From Parachlorella kessleri (lineage: Eukaryota; Chlorophyta; Trebouxiophyceae; Chlorellales; Chlorellaceae), in NCBI GenBank assembly GCA_001598975.1, contig BBXU01002366.1, positions 1 through 37,243 on the forward strand: a DNA stretch of 37,243 nt, read 5' to 3'. Positions 8,901 to 18,900 of this stretch are shown in pieces (position 1 is the stretch's first letter; every line of letters starts with the position of its first letter). The notes beneath the pieces were generated by a model. It was not told the DNA's origin, did not search any database, and was given only the letters and a program-made list of their open reading frames with translations. Made by a program: the position numbers and the translations under genes.

Positions 8901-11331
8901 GGCCATGGGGTTATCAAAACCCTCTGGCGGTGCAGGAGCCTTCTGCTTGAAAGCAAGAATGCGAGAAGACTGGTCCTGTCCCAGGTTGGCGGCAAGCTGC
9001 TTCTTGTACTCCATCTGCAGCAGGTGGGAGAGCAAAGGCCAGAGGTCAGGAAGGGGCCTGCAAGCCTTGTGGAGGCGAGTCCAGCAGCTTGGGTGGGGAT
9101 ATGCTGCCGCACACTGTGGCTGAAAATATTGACCTGATGAGGGCCGTCATCACACCAGCAGGCCTTATGAGGTTCTGTGATCTCCCACACCACATCACAG
9201 AGCCTGCTGCCACACAGCAACCCCTACCCACCTTGGATGGGGACAGGGCATCTAGGTTCTCCAGGTCCCTATCCTCACGGGAGACGTAGCTGGCAACGTC
9301 GAGGTTGCTGGAGCTGCGGTTAGGGATGAAGCGGTCACCCTGCGGCAGAGCAAGCGCGATGTGAACGTTGGCCCAGGTCGCCCAACGGGGGCAGCCAGGG
9401 CAGGGCAAAGCAGCGCACCTTGCCGGCGTTCTTGGAATGAGCGGTAAACTTCAGGGGCGTGTTGCTCTTGGCGCTGGGCCGAAGGGGAGAGGGAGAGATA
9501 GCGGTGGCCATCGCGCAAGTGGTTGGTTCGTGGTAGAGTTGTTTTGTTGCTTTTCGCTGTGTGCAAGCACACGGTCGTTTCAGGGTTGGGGTTCGACTGA
9601 AACGGGAGGGTGGAGGGCGGAGCAGGGGATTTTATCCTGCCGGGCTGTCGGTTGGCGGTTTGGGCAGCACCGCACGCAGCACGGTGGCGGTGACTAAAAG
9701 GGCTTTCTTGGATCCCAGCCTAGACGGACCTTGGAGCCCTGATCACTACCCCAGAATGCACCGACGTTTGTCAAATATGTACCAGCTGTCCTCTATTATC
9801 TGCGTGCCATCCTCCACCTAAAGGGGATGCACCTCACCATGCCCTCAACCATCATCACCTGAGCATCGGGATGCACCTCACCATGCCCTCCAAGTGACAA
9901 CCCAGCATACTCCAAATGCCCGTACAGGACTCTCCATACGCCTCCCTTGAGTCCCAATTCAACCGTTGCACTATTAGTCAGGGACCTGCTGCAACGCTTT
10001 GATTGAGTACTGTAAGATGGCTCGAAGCCGTCATAGCCAGCCAGAGAGGCTCTACAGGCCGCACTGCTTGGTTGACACCGCCAGTGCAGCGTGCCGTATA
10101 TGAGCTGTGGATTATGCAAGCCTCTTCACCAGTTGCCTGTGCCAGGTACGACAACGACCCCCTGACAGAGCTGACCAATGCAGCTGCGGAGCAAATGAAG
10201 ATCACAGAGCTGCGGCTGCGCAAGGCCTATGGTGGCACAAGTGATGCAGTTGGATCCCAGGCTGAGCGGCGGGCAGGTCAGATACTTGCTCACTTGGCAC
10301 CTGCGCCAGGTTGGTGGAGTTTGCTAGTGTGGCTTGACAGCGTGCATGGACACACGGCAGGCTCCTCCCGTGGCTATACCTGCTCTGATGTGATGTTTGA
10401 AGGGCAATGCAGCAGATGATGTGTGTTAATTCTTGGTGTGCCACCCACTATCGAGCTGGTGCTCCTATCCACCCACCCCCAAAATTACTTGAGGCTGCTT
10501 GCTGGCCGAAATGCGCATGTCACCTTGCTGCACTGCAGAGGGTGCTCGATCTCCCATCACCACTCATGTGCTGGACACCTGCCTGGGCCGGCCAGCACCC
10601 GAGGTTCACATTACCCTTCAGCGGCAGGCCCCCGGCAGCAGCACAGCCTGGGAGACGGTAGCAGCCTCACGCACTAACAAAGACGGCCGCATCCCAGGCA
10701 AGTTGCTGCCGGCTGGCTACCCGGCACCCAAGCTTGAGCAGGGTGGCCTGGCCTGCCTCTGCCAGCCTGCGGCAGATCCTGCCACGCTGGATGTCCTACG
10801 CAGTATGCCATGCAGCAAAGGCGCTGCTGCATTCCGTCATGCAGAAGCGTGACTGGTGTGCTCTGCCGTATTACAGGCGTTCAAGGGAACTTGCAAACGC
10901 CTTGTCCACCTCCTATCCCTCATGTCTGCAGACTTGCTGCCGCCCTCCAACTACGTTGAGCCAGGGGTGTACCGTATCACGTTCAATACCAGCGAGTACA
11001 TGCAGCGCTGCAAGGCAGCACATCCCACCTTCTTCCCAGACAAGCCCTTCTATCCCTCCGTCTCCGTGAACTTCCAGATCCTGCCGCACCAGGTGAGCCC
11101 ACACAGATTCTGCTGGGGTGAGCTGGAACTGACATCTGAGCTGTGCAGCGAGAGGTATGGGATCCCCGGGTTCCGATGTCTTATATTGGCATGGTGTAAT
11201 CGGTCGTGACACAGCATTACCGCATCATTGTGCAGACACAGATATGTCATGGCCATCTGCAGGCAAATGAGCACTTCCACGTGCCCCTTACATGGAACCC
11301 CTATGGCTACTCAACTTACCGCGGCAGCTAA
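5950..11331 (+). CDS. TTL: Allantoin synthase: OHCU decarboxylase fused to 5-hydroxyisourate hydrolase, 7 exons
   Basis: Exons 5950-6087, 6160-6309, 6426-6532, 10146-10276, 10539-10742, 10932-11092 and 11263-11331 join in phase to 319 residues. The N-terminal half (about 1-175) is OHCU decarboxylase: [13 protein letters not shown] with the active-site His, SKGEQ with the Glu, [14 protein letters not shown], and [12 protein letters not shown] with the Arg. The C-terminal half is transthyretin-like HIU hydrolase: [31 protein letters not shown] and the terminal YRGS signature. Together they convert 5-hydroxyisourate through OHCU to S-allantoin after urate oxidase. The order matches plant TTL/allantoin synthase. 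The linker is short and shows no PTS2 peroxisomal signal of the kind found in the Arabidopsis protein, and there is no C-terminal SKL. Start: ATG 5950 follows in-frame non-ATG codons and gives a normal N-terminus. Intron 3 (3,613 bases) contains CDC20 on the other strand, yet its flanking exons still join in phase in the middle of the decarboxylase domain (RRR|YDND). Confidence 0.95.
6928..9511 (-). CDS. CDC20: CDC20, WD40 activator of the anaphase-promoting complex, 8 exons
   Basis: Exons on the minus strand (9511-9419, 9339-9232, 9014-8760, 8520-8146, 7947-7790, 7594-7472, 7288-7217, 7099-6928) join in phase to 451 residues. Residues 32-38 carry the C-box DRFIPNR that docks on the [19 protein letters not shown] and [17 protein letters not shown] are CDC20 hallmarks; CDH1/FZR has a different sequence at the latter. 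Seven WD40 blades follow, for example [41 protein letters not shown] and NQLCLWKYP. The chain ends in the Ile-Arg tail (SVNIR) that binds the APC/C. CDC20 delivers cyclin B and securin for ubiquitination at the metaphase-anaphase transition. The ATG at 9511 gives a normal short N-terminus. The whole gene lies antisense in an intron of the allantoin synthase gene. No TTACA (reverse TGTAA) was seen in the 390 bases after the stop. Confidence 0.96.
9576..9604. repeat. Short inverted repeat just upstream of CDC20
   Basis: CGTTTCAG (9576-9583) and CTGAAACG (9597-9604) form an 8-bp inverted repeat with a 13-base spacer, 65-93 bases upstream of the CDC20 ATG. The right arm overlaps AACGG, the core of plant G2/M-specific MSA (Myb) elements. 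A regulatory role is speculation. Confidence 0.4.
9824..9890 (+). repeat. Perfect 23-bp direct repeat in the CDC20 upstream region
   Basis: The 23-base unit that begins gggatgcacctcacc lies at 9824-9846 and, unchanged, at 9868-9890 (offset 44). It falls in the allantoin synthase intron, 313-380 bases upstream of the CDC20 ATG, so it is intron sequence for one gene and promoter-side sequence for the other. Confidence 0.8.
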
Positions 11332-12088
11332 GCCACTAAGTCCAGGGGCCTTGCTGACTCAACCCAAGCCTGAATCAGAGCCGTGGCTGCATGGGCACAT
11401 ATTTTATAACAGCGCAGTTGTGAAGGAGACTGGGAAGCAGGGGGCAAGTGGTTTGCTTGCCATTGTCAGTCAGCGGGGTTTGGCTCAATGGCAGTCCTGC
11501 CAGTCCTGGGTGCCCTGTTAGGGAGCTGTAGATGGGGCAGGGCTGAGGATTGGGGGACCACTGGAAGCTGTCAGCATAGTGGTCAGGCAATGGTCTAATA
11601 GCTTCAGTCTTTGACTTTCAGCTTGGCATGTGCAGTGGTCAGGGAGGGATCCGGGTTTGTGGCAGCATGTAAAAGAGCTAATGACCCATTGGAAGGCACC
11701 ACGGATTCGAGTTGACACCAGTAACGTGCATAGCTCTTTCTTGATGGTGCCAGGTACTGCGGTGTGCAGTCTGGACCAGCTGGGTCCGGCAGGGTGGCAT
11801 GCATGGGATGCTCTGTGGGGTGCCTTAGCCAGTGAGTACTGTCCAGGCATGAACGCCGAGAAGTAGACACTGTGAGCAGCGCTGCTTGGTAGACAGAACG
11901 AATGTAACACCCAGGCAAGCACCCCATCGAACTTGCATCCTGCTGTGTCAGTTGTCACCGGGCTCGACGCTCAGTACCTTCATCGAGATACCATGCTTAT
12001 ATGCCTAGGCCTGCAGGGAAGTACGCCTGCACTTGGTCCCACGACCTGAGGAGCGGCTGGACCTGTGCTGCCTACACATGAGGAGAGT
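11332..12088. other. 3' flank of the allantoin synthase gene; no gene seen
   Basis: I see no convincing exon here. A TGTAA at 11903-11907 could be a distal poly(A) signal for the allantoin synthase transcript, 570 bases past its stop. From about 12030 the plus strand reads VPRPEERLDLC in a broken frame, which resembles the segment just before the zinc-binding domain of Ty3/gypsy integrases and probably belongs to the remnant that follows. Confidence 0.4.
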
Positions 12089-12314
12089 GGCACTTTAGGG
12101 CCTTGCCTCCCTGGTACAGCTAGGGTACTACTGGCCCGGCATCTATGCGGATGTGTTCGCTGCCGTCAAAGCATGCACCCCCTGCCAAGGAATGGACGCC
12201 AGCTTTACCCCCTGCGCCCAGCTACAGCCAGTAGCACCCATGGCTGTCAACTACATCTTTGGCATTGACCTCAATGGACCCCTACCTCGCTCGACAGCTG
12301 GCAACACCTATGTG
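12089..12314 (+). mobile_element. Degenerate LTR-retrotransposon integrase fragment, plus-oriented
   Basis: The plus strand reads LGYYWPGIYADVFAAVKACTPCQ and, a little further on, NYIFGIDLNGPLPRSTAGNTYV. The YYWPGm..dV...v..C..Cq block is the second half of the H2C2 zinc-binding domain of Ty3/gypsy-type integrases, and the following D-containing block matches the start of the RNase H-like catalytic core. An in-frame TAG interrupts the sequence just before it (in cactttag, 12091-12098) and no polymerase or LTR is visible, so it is a dead fragment. A diverged copy lies in inverted orientation to the right. Confidence 0.7.
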
Positions 12315-12381
12315 GCATCCCACTTGGAGTGGTAGTCGATGGCTATGTGGTTTCACTTGGAGTGGTAGTAAATAGCTGATA

Positions 12382-12609
12382 CCACATAGGTGTTGCCAGC
12401 TGCCGAGCGAGGTAGGGGTCCCTTGAGGTCAGTGCCAAACATGTAGTTGACAGCCACGGGTGCTATTGGCTGCAGCTGAGCGCGGGAGGTAGGCTAGCGT
12501 CCATGCCTTGGCAGGCGGCGCACTCCTTGATGGCATTGGACACATCCGCATATATGCCAGGAGTACCCTAGCTGCACCAGAGAGGCAATGCGCGGGGTCC
12601 TGAAGTGCC
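12382..12609 (-). mobile_element. Second integrase fragment, inverted copy of the first
   Basis: The reverse complement of 12382-12609 aligns along its whole length with 12089-12314, with scattered substitutions and small indels. Identity is highest at the inner ends, where about 30 bases around ggcaacacctatgtgg are almost unchanged. It encodes the same integrase zinc-binding and core-start region in broken frame (GMDA, VNYMFGTDLKGPLPRSAAGNTYV). The two arms are separated by about 67 bases that contain acttggagtggtagt twice. The divergence between arms suggests two family members rather than a recent palindromic duplication. Confidence 0.7.
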
Positions 12610-12995
12610 CAAGAGTTAGCTCTAGAGTTAGCTTGGCGAGGCTGCAATGTCCATGCTGACACCAACATAAAAGAGGTATATCAGATGTTGTCAGCACCGC
12701 CAGAAAGGCTTGACTCTCAGACTCCTGCCAGTGTCATGCATGCATGTCTGCTTGCCAATGTGCATGCCGTGGGAATGTGCAGTGCAAAAGTAGTTAGGTT
12801 GCAGCGTTTTGCAATATCGACGTTAGTTGGGCTTGCTTGGGTAAAGACGTGGAACATCAAGTTGCGCCACTGAGTCATGACTAGTCACAATACTCCGCAA
12901 CAGCGTAGCAAGTGGCATGCCCTGTATGATGCCGTTCCATCCTGTAGAGTGGGCTCTGCATAGTTCTGCACGGCGTGAGTTTGAGGGCCGTCGTC
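12610..12995. other. No gene seen between the integrase remnants and the next gene
   Basis: There are no exons or recognisable domains. This is the presumed 5' flank of the unidentified gene starting at 12996. Confidence 0.35.
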
Positions 12996-15900
12996 ATGGA
13001 TGCTGGGGGCCCAGCAGCCTTGGAGGACATAGGGCGCGACGTGGAAGACGACCCAAGCGCTGCTGTAGCCGGTAATCCACCTCTGGCCGCAGATGAGCTG
13101 CAGGACTACAGGTCTGTTAGACGTAGCTTGCAAGTTTTTATCACTTAAAGCGAAACTGTGACAACCATCTGACCTTCTTGGCAAAGCACTGCAGCCGTCC
13201 TGAGAATTGACATGAAGTTCTGATAGGTGACAAGCCAGTTCTCAGGCGGCCCCTGCACTCGACTAGTGCTGCTGAACCTCTGTAGCACACCTACCAGACC
13301 TAGGTTGTAGGTGGCAGTGGGGTCGGGCCAAGTGTACCGTGCAGGCACCTGACCACCTCCCTAGCAGCAAGCTGGGCTCAACGGCAGGCTAAGGAAGCTC
13401 TTCTACAGAGGGTGTGGCCCGTGCCAGGTAGAGCACCCAGTTTTAGTGCCACTTTAGATGGCACTAGTGTTGCCCACGACAGGTCCTTGCTTGGGGTGCC
13501 AGGTCCCTGTCCCTTTGTGACCGGCTGAGAGAGGGTTGTAGCTGCAAACTTAGAGCGTCCATCGCTGCAGGGTCAGCCAGAGTGGCGCGTCCCTTGTTTG
13601 ACCCTCCAAGAGCACATGAAGTGGAGCAGCTAGTGGATGTTGCACCCCCGAGGGCATCAGAGCAGCCAAAGCGTGGTCACAAGCGCAAGGCAGCGGGGCA
13701 GCTTGCAAGCGATGGGCAACATGGTGCTGACAGTGTGCAACTGACAGATGTGACAGAGAATGGCAGCTCCAGTGACGAGTGGAGCAGTGATGGGGAGCAG
13801 AGGTGGGAGCCATGGCTGGCTTTCCTGGAAGAGAAGAAAAGGCTGCTGACTGAGGCAAGTTGCAGGAGTTGGCGCAGCTGGTAGCCGTATGTCAATTTGG
13901 TGGATTGCAGAAAGACCAGTGCTGTATTAGCTGAAAAGCTGATGCCCAGCCAAGAGAGCGTACAAGCGCACACAGCAGAGACACATGGAGGGCCGGAGCT
14001 GATGGCTGAGCACATAGCTTGCATGCCGAGCAGTGCTGCCCAGCCCTCCTTTGCTTGCAATGCAGGCTGCACACCCGCCCCAGCGAGCTGCCAGGAAGGG
14101 CGGCCGCCCCAAGGGATGGGTGAAAGCCAGGTGGGGTGGCTGGCTGTGTCCTCACAATGCACCCCGGGACCCACGACATGCCGCAATGCTGGGATGCCAC
14201 CTGCAGCCCACTACGGGGGCAGTGTTTTGTGTTACATGGTCATCCCGCATGTCAGGCTAAGCAAGTCAGGATGTGCTGGGGGCCACATTGCCAGGGTGTG
14301 AGGCTGGTGCACTCCCACCAACCATCCCATGCAGGGCAGCCTTTGCCCTGCTCTGCTCCTGAGTGGCTCTAGCCTGGTAGTGCTGGAGAGCAACTGGTGG
14401 CTTACAGCTGCCCATTGCGGGTGTTTGCTTTCATGTCATCCAGGGAAGCGGAGGTGCGGGGGGAGCTGCGCTCCCATGTGGCCGCCACCCTGCAGACTGC
14501 CGAGGGGCTGGGGTGGGAGGAGGTGGAGGAGGAGGAAGACCTGCTAGGTGAGCCTTGAGTAAATGAAGATTGCTAGTGTGTTTGCAGCTTGTCTCCCCTC
14601 CCTAATTCTGCCTGCATTTTGACGCAGCTGGCACCCGCCACACTGCTGTCTGACCCCTTCCTGTCACATGCATTTCCATCTTAGATGAAGATTCATGTTG
14701 AGGCTTCCTGGTGCGCTTGAGGCACCCTGTCCCTGCGGCGCCCTGAGTGCCTTGTTTTCGCGCCATCTGTTCTTTGGGTGGTCAGTGTGAGTGCCCGGCA
14801 GGATGTTGCCTGGGTTAGGCACACCGCTTGCTGACCTACCGAGTGCCCAACTGGCTGGTGATTGGTTTACTGGGAAGCCATGCATGCTACCCGCCAAGAC
14901 TTTACGACCCACTTGGCCAAAAGGGCTCATGGCCAGGTGGCAAACCTCCTATGACACTTAGTGTGTGGGTCCTGCAGCTATCCTGGAGGCCAGGCTGGCC
15001 TGGGAGCGAGGCAACCTGCCTGCAGGGGGCAGCAGCACGGAGGTGTGGGGCCTGGACGAAGAGTTGAGGGCAGAGATGGTGGGGGAGGCCATGAGGGAAG
15101 CCCTGCTGGATACAGGCGAGTGAGTCAGCGGCTCCCTTATGTGACATCTGACCACCGACAGCAGTGAGTGACGGTGCTGGCCCGTGCTGCCAAGCACCGT
15201 CACAGTCCATAGAGAGGGGCTGGGTCTCCTGAGGCGCGCTGCTGCCCACAGCAACATGTCAGCGCACTCTCCGGGGTTTTGCCCTATTTGGCAAAAATCC
15301 GATGTGTGGTTATAGCTGGTACATGTGCATTGGCTGACACCAGCCGGGTTGCTTATGTTAAACTGCCTGCTTCTAGACTTCATTTTGCGCAGGCCAGGCA
15401 CTGGCAGCCACGCCGCAATCGCAGCCGAGCGACCCTGGCCGACAGCGCTTGCTGGGCAGGGTGCGGCGGTCCAGGCTAGCCAGTGTAAGCGTGGGTAGCT
15501 GCACAGCTGCACTCCCGGTGCTCCGGAAAGGCTATGCAATGCTCATGGGCACAGTATGCTATGCTTTCATGCCTGTGAGGAGCAGCTGCGGGTGCCGCTG
15601 ATGATCTGGATGTGTTGCTGCCCACAACATGCCTGCCCAAGGGGCATGCCCTTCCTCGGGGCTTGGTCAAGCACCGGGTGTGTCGCTGCTGTCCCTGCTA
15701 CAGGCAGCCACCCGCTTAGAGCTGGCATTGGCAGCCGGGGCCGAGTATGAGCGTGCCCGGCTGAGACTCCTCATGCACGCGCAGCAGCAGGAGCGCCAGC
15801 AGCAGCAGCAGCGGCCGCCCTCACGCCAGGAGCAGCAGCAGCAGCAGCAGAACGTGCAGCAGCTTCCTGGGCAGCAGGGGGAGCAGCCAGCTGGCAGCCC

Positions 15901-18900
15901 GGCAGGCCGTCCTCCCCATAAGGCTGCCCCTGTGTGGGAGGCCGCAGGTGGGGCTGTACGCGCGGGAGGTGTGGCTGCAGGCCTTGTGGGCAGCCAGGCA
16001 GAGGAGGAGTTGGCGTGCAGCGGGCCCAGCAGCCTGCTGAGCCTACAAAGTGCGCCGCTACACAGCGAACCGCTTGCGCCCCCGCGGGAGGTGAAGGCAG
16101 AAGCTACGGAGGGGAGCCTGGGGGTTCCCAGCCAAGGGGGCCAGCAGGCCTTGAGCTTCTCAGAGGTGGTTGCTCGGCTTCATGCCATCCTCCTACGCTC
16201 AGGCAAGTGCTGCGCCTTCGACTACGGGCTGACTAAGCTGCTGGCCGCTGGCGCCACCGGCTGGCCCGCCAGGAGGAAGGTCCTGCTAGGCGCTTGTTTG
16301 AGGCCTGCTGGGGCATGGCATGAAGCCGCTGGGGAAGGCGTGGGGGGGGCAGCACCCATCAAAGGGGAGTGCTGAGGCGCCGCACCCTGCGTGCTCATTT
16401 CCCGCCACCTCAGCTTGCTGTGCGTAGCTTGCGACGCTCTCACCCACCCCTGTGTTGTGCCATGCTGCAGAGGTGCTGCAAGGGTGTGGTCCTCAGGCAA
16501 TTTCTCAGTTGGTGGATCCCCTGCTGTGGCTGCCGGGCGGACCCTGGGATGAACCCACCCTGCACAGGCTGGAGAGGGTGCTGAATGACACAGGTCAGGA
16601 CTGTGTCGTGTGATAACAAGCAGGGAGGGCTGGAGGCATCTGATGTACTTCTTCAGCATTGTGTGCAAGCCTTCCTGCGCCTGTGAGGGGCTGCAATGTC
16701 TTCCTGCGTGCCCCAGACACCTGGTATGGTGGCTGCTGGCTGGGTTGTGCGCCTGCTGTACCCAGGAAGGCATGCTGAGCATGCTGTAACCCATCCTCAA
16801 ACCCAAGGGACAGATGGTAAAGAGATGTAAACCCAAAAGGCCCAATAGGGATCTGTGTTGGCCACCTGTCCGCAGATGGCATGGCGCAGATAGGGGAGGA
16901 GCTGCGCCAAGCCGAGCGACGCCAGCGGCAGTGGCTGCCTGGGCGCCAGCGCCGCCCGGTGCGCCAAGCAGCGGCAGCCGGAGCAAGCCAGCTGGACATC
17001 CTTTGTACCAGGCTGCTGCCTGCCATAGTCCAGGGGATGCAGGAGCCCCACCAGGGACCCCCCTCAGCGCTACCGCTGCCACTGGGCATAGGCAGCCCCA
17101 TTTCTGAGCAGCGGGAGGGCGGGGGAGGGGCCATCGAGGCGACAAACTGGCGGCAGTTAAGGACGCAGCAGAGCGTTATGGGGCTGCCACGGGGCGAGTA
17201 CCTCAGCGGCACCCCTGCCAGAACGGAGCAGGCGACGGGCAGCGGGGAGGTGGAAGCAAGGCAAGCGGAGGAGGCATGCAAGGCAGCTGCTAGGCTTGGG
17301 CTGCCAGGAAAACTCTGCGGGCATTTCTGCACCCTCCCAACACCTTTGTAGCACCTCGACCGTGTGGGGAGTTGGACTGAGGAAGCTGTGGGTCATCCGA
17401 GCACTGCAATGGTCGCATCCGCCACTTTTGGTCGCTCGCATCTACTGGGCAAGACTGCCTCATCTCCGATTAGGACTGTCCCACGCCTGCAGGGCCAGCG
17501 GGGGCCTGCAACCCACAGCAGCTGGCGAGGAAGATAGCGGTGATGACCGAGAAGACAAGGTGTTGGCTGCAACACAGGCAGCGATGCGTGTCTTGTGGGC
17601 CTCACTAGGTGAGCACGGCAGTGACTAACGAGCACCCTTCCAGAGGCAGGATCCGGCTGGACCCAGCGTTTTAGCTAGTGTTTTAAGTTGTTTTTATTAT
17701 ATACGTCTAGTAAAAATAATGTATTTTGAAGCACCTAAAACTTGGTGTAGTTTTCAGTTGCCTGCCTGGCCTGCGTGGGGGAAGTCAAAACCAGGGGTCT
17801 GCGCGGGCATGTGATGCGGCTCCCACCGCGGCTCCCACCGCCGCCCTTTCAACAGCACTAGCAAGCTTCATTGCCATGCCTGTCCCCCCTTGCAGACTGG
17901 ATGCTGAGGTGTGGTGCTGCGCTGACTGCTGCCGACATGGTGGATGAGCAAGGGCATTACAGCTCCGTGCGCACCAGGCGCACCAAAGCAGCGACAGCCG
18001 TCCTGGCCAGGTGTGATGGAGGGCTGGGGGCTGCCAGTGCCAGCTCGCTGGCCAATGACTCTGGCGGACAGGTGCTCAGCGCCTTCAGCGTGCAGACCTG
18101 GTTACATGCGGTCTCCAGTTGTTGCAGCCTGAAGTCAGGATGCAAGTGTACGTGATGTTTTGAGGCTAACAACAGCTGACGGCTGCAAGCACTGCTTGCT
18201 GGATAGTATCTTGGCGCCCGCTTTCTTCGTGCAGGCCTGCGCTCCCTCCACCCCCTCACTCTGTGCTGAGCCACACGGCAGCCAGCCTTCTGTCGTCCCT
18301 GCATCTCGTGAATGGCAGCGAGGACCAGCAGGCAGCAGCACGGGAGGGCCTGGCCCCGGCAACAGCCAGGCACTTGCGCCGCATGGCGGCGAGCGGCAGC
18401 ATCACCCTTAGTAGGAGAGCAACCCATCCAGGTCGTCCTGGGGAGGCCGGGGCAGGGGGTACTCCACTTGGGCCAGGTGCAGGGCAACACAGTGCTGGTC
18501 ATGTGCTCCAAGCCGGGCCGCATGCAGCTTTGCCGCCGCTGACTGCCCAGTGGGAGGCGGGAGGCATCGGTGCAGCGAGTGCAGGAGGGCGGGAGGGGCG
18601 TGGAGGGGCTGGAGAGGTGGATGGCAGTGAGGCAGGGGAGCGTGGGGCGATCGAGGCAGCACCACTGCTGTGGCAGCAGACGTCGACGAGCTTCTACCCG
18701 CCACCCCACCCAGCCCTTGCAAGCCGGAGCAGGCACGTCGATACCTGTGCAGAAGTCTTGGGAGGGCATGTCGCTGCTCGCTGCATCGACTTCAGTTGGC
18801 CATGCTCTCGGTTCTCAGGACTTGGCAATTATCTGGCTGTGTAGGCGTTAGTGGAGGCGCGCAGCTCCCATGTGTCCCTGACTGTGGCACGCTTGTCATT

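Larger units (their letters stand above)
6533..10145 (+). other. Giant intron 3 of the allantoin synthase gene, hosting CDC20
   Basis: The donor is AG|GTGAGC at 6533 and the acceptor is ccag|gt at 10145. Both sides are phase 2, and the split codon gives Arg followed by YDNDPLTEL, the expected continuation of the decarboxylase. The other introns of this gene are 72-520 bases long. The complete CDC20 coding region (6928-9511, minus strand) lies inside, together with about 600 bases of 5' flank for CDC20 and about 390 bases after its stop. Confidence 0.9.

Noticed and set aside
6928..9511. CDH1/FZR1 rather than CDC20
   Set aside because: The [17 protein letters not shown] and [10 protein letters not shown] segments are CDC20-type. 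CDH1 has different residues there.
12089..12609. A simple palindromic duplication or hairpin gene
   Set aside because: The arms differ by scattered substitutions and indels and both encode integrase-like sequence, so two inverted retroelement fragments explain it better.
16222..17145. 307-codon reverse open frame
   Set aside because: It overlaps coding exons of the plus-strand unidentified gene, which have consistent splice phases. Its composition (Pro, Ala, Cys, His) is that of an antisense shadow.
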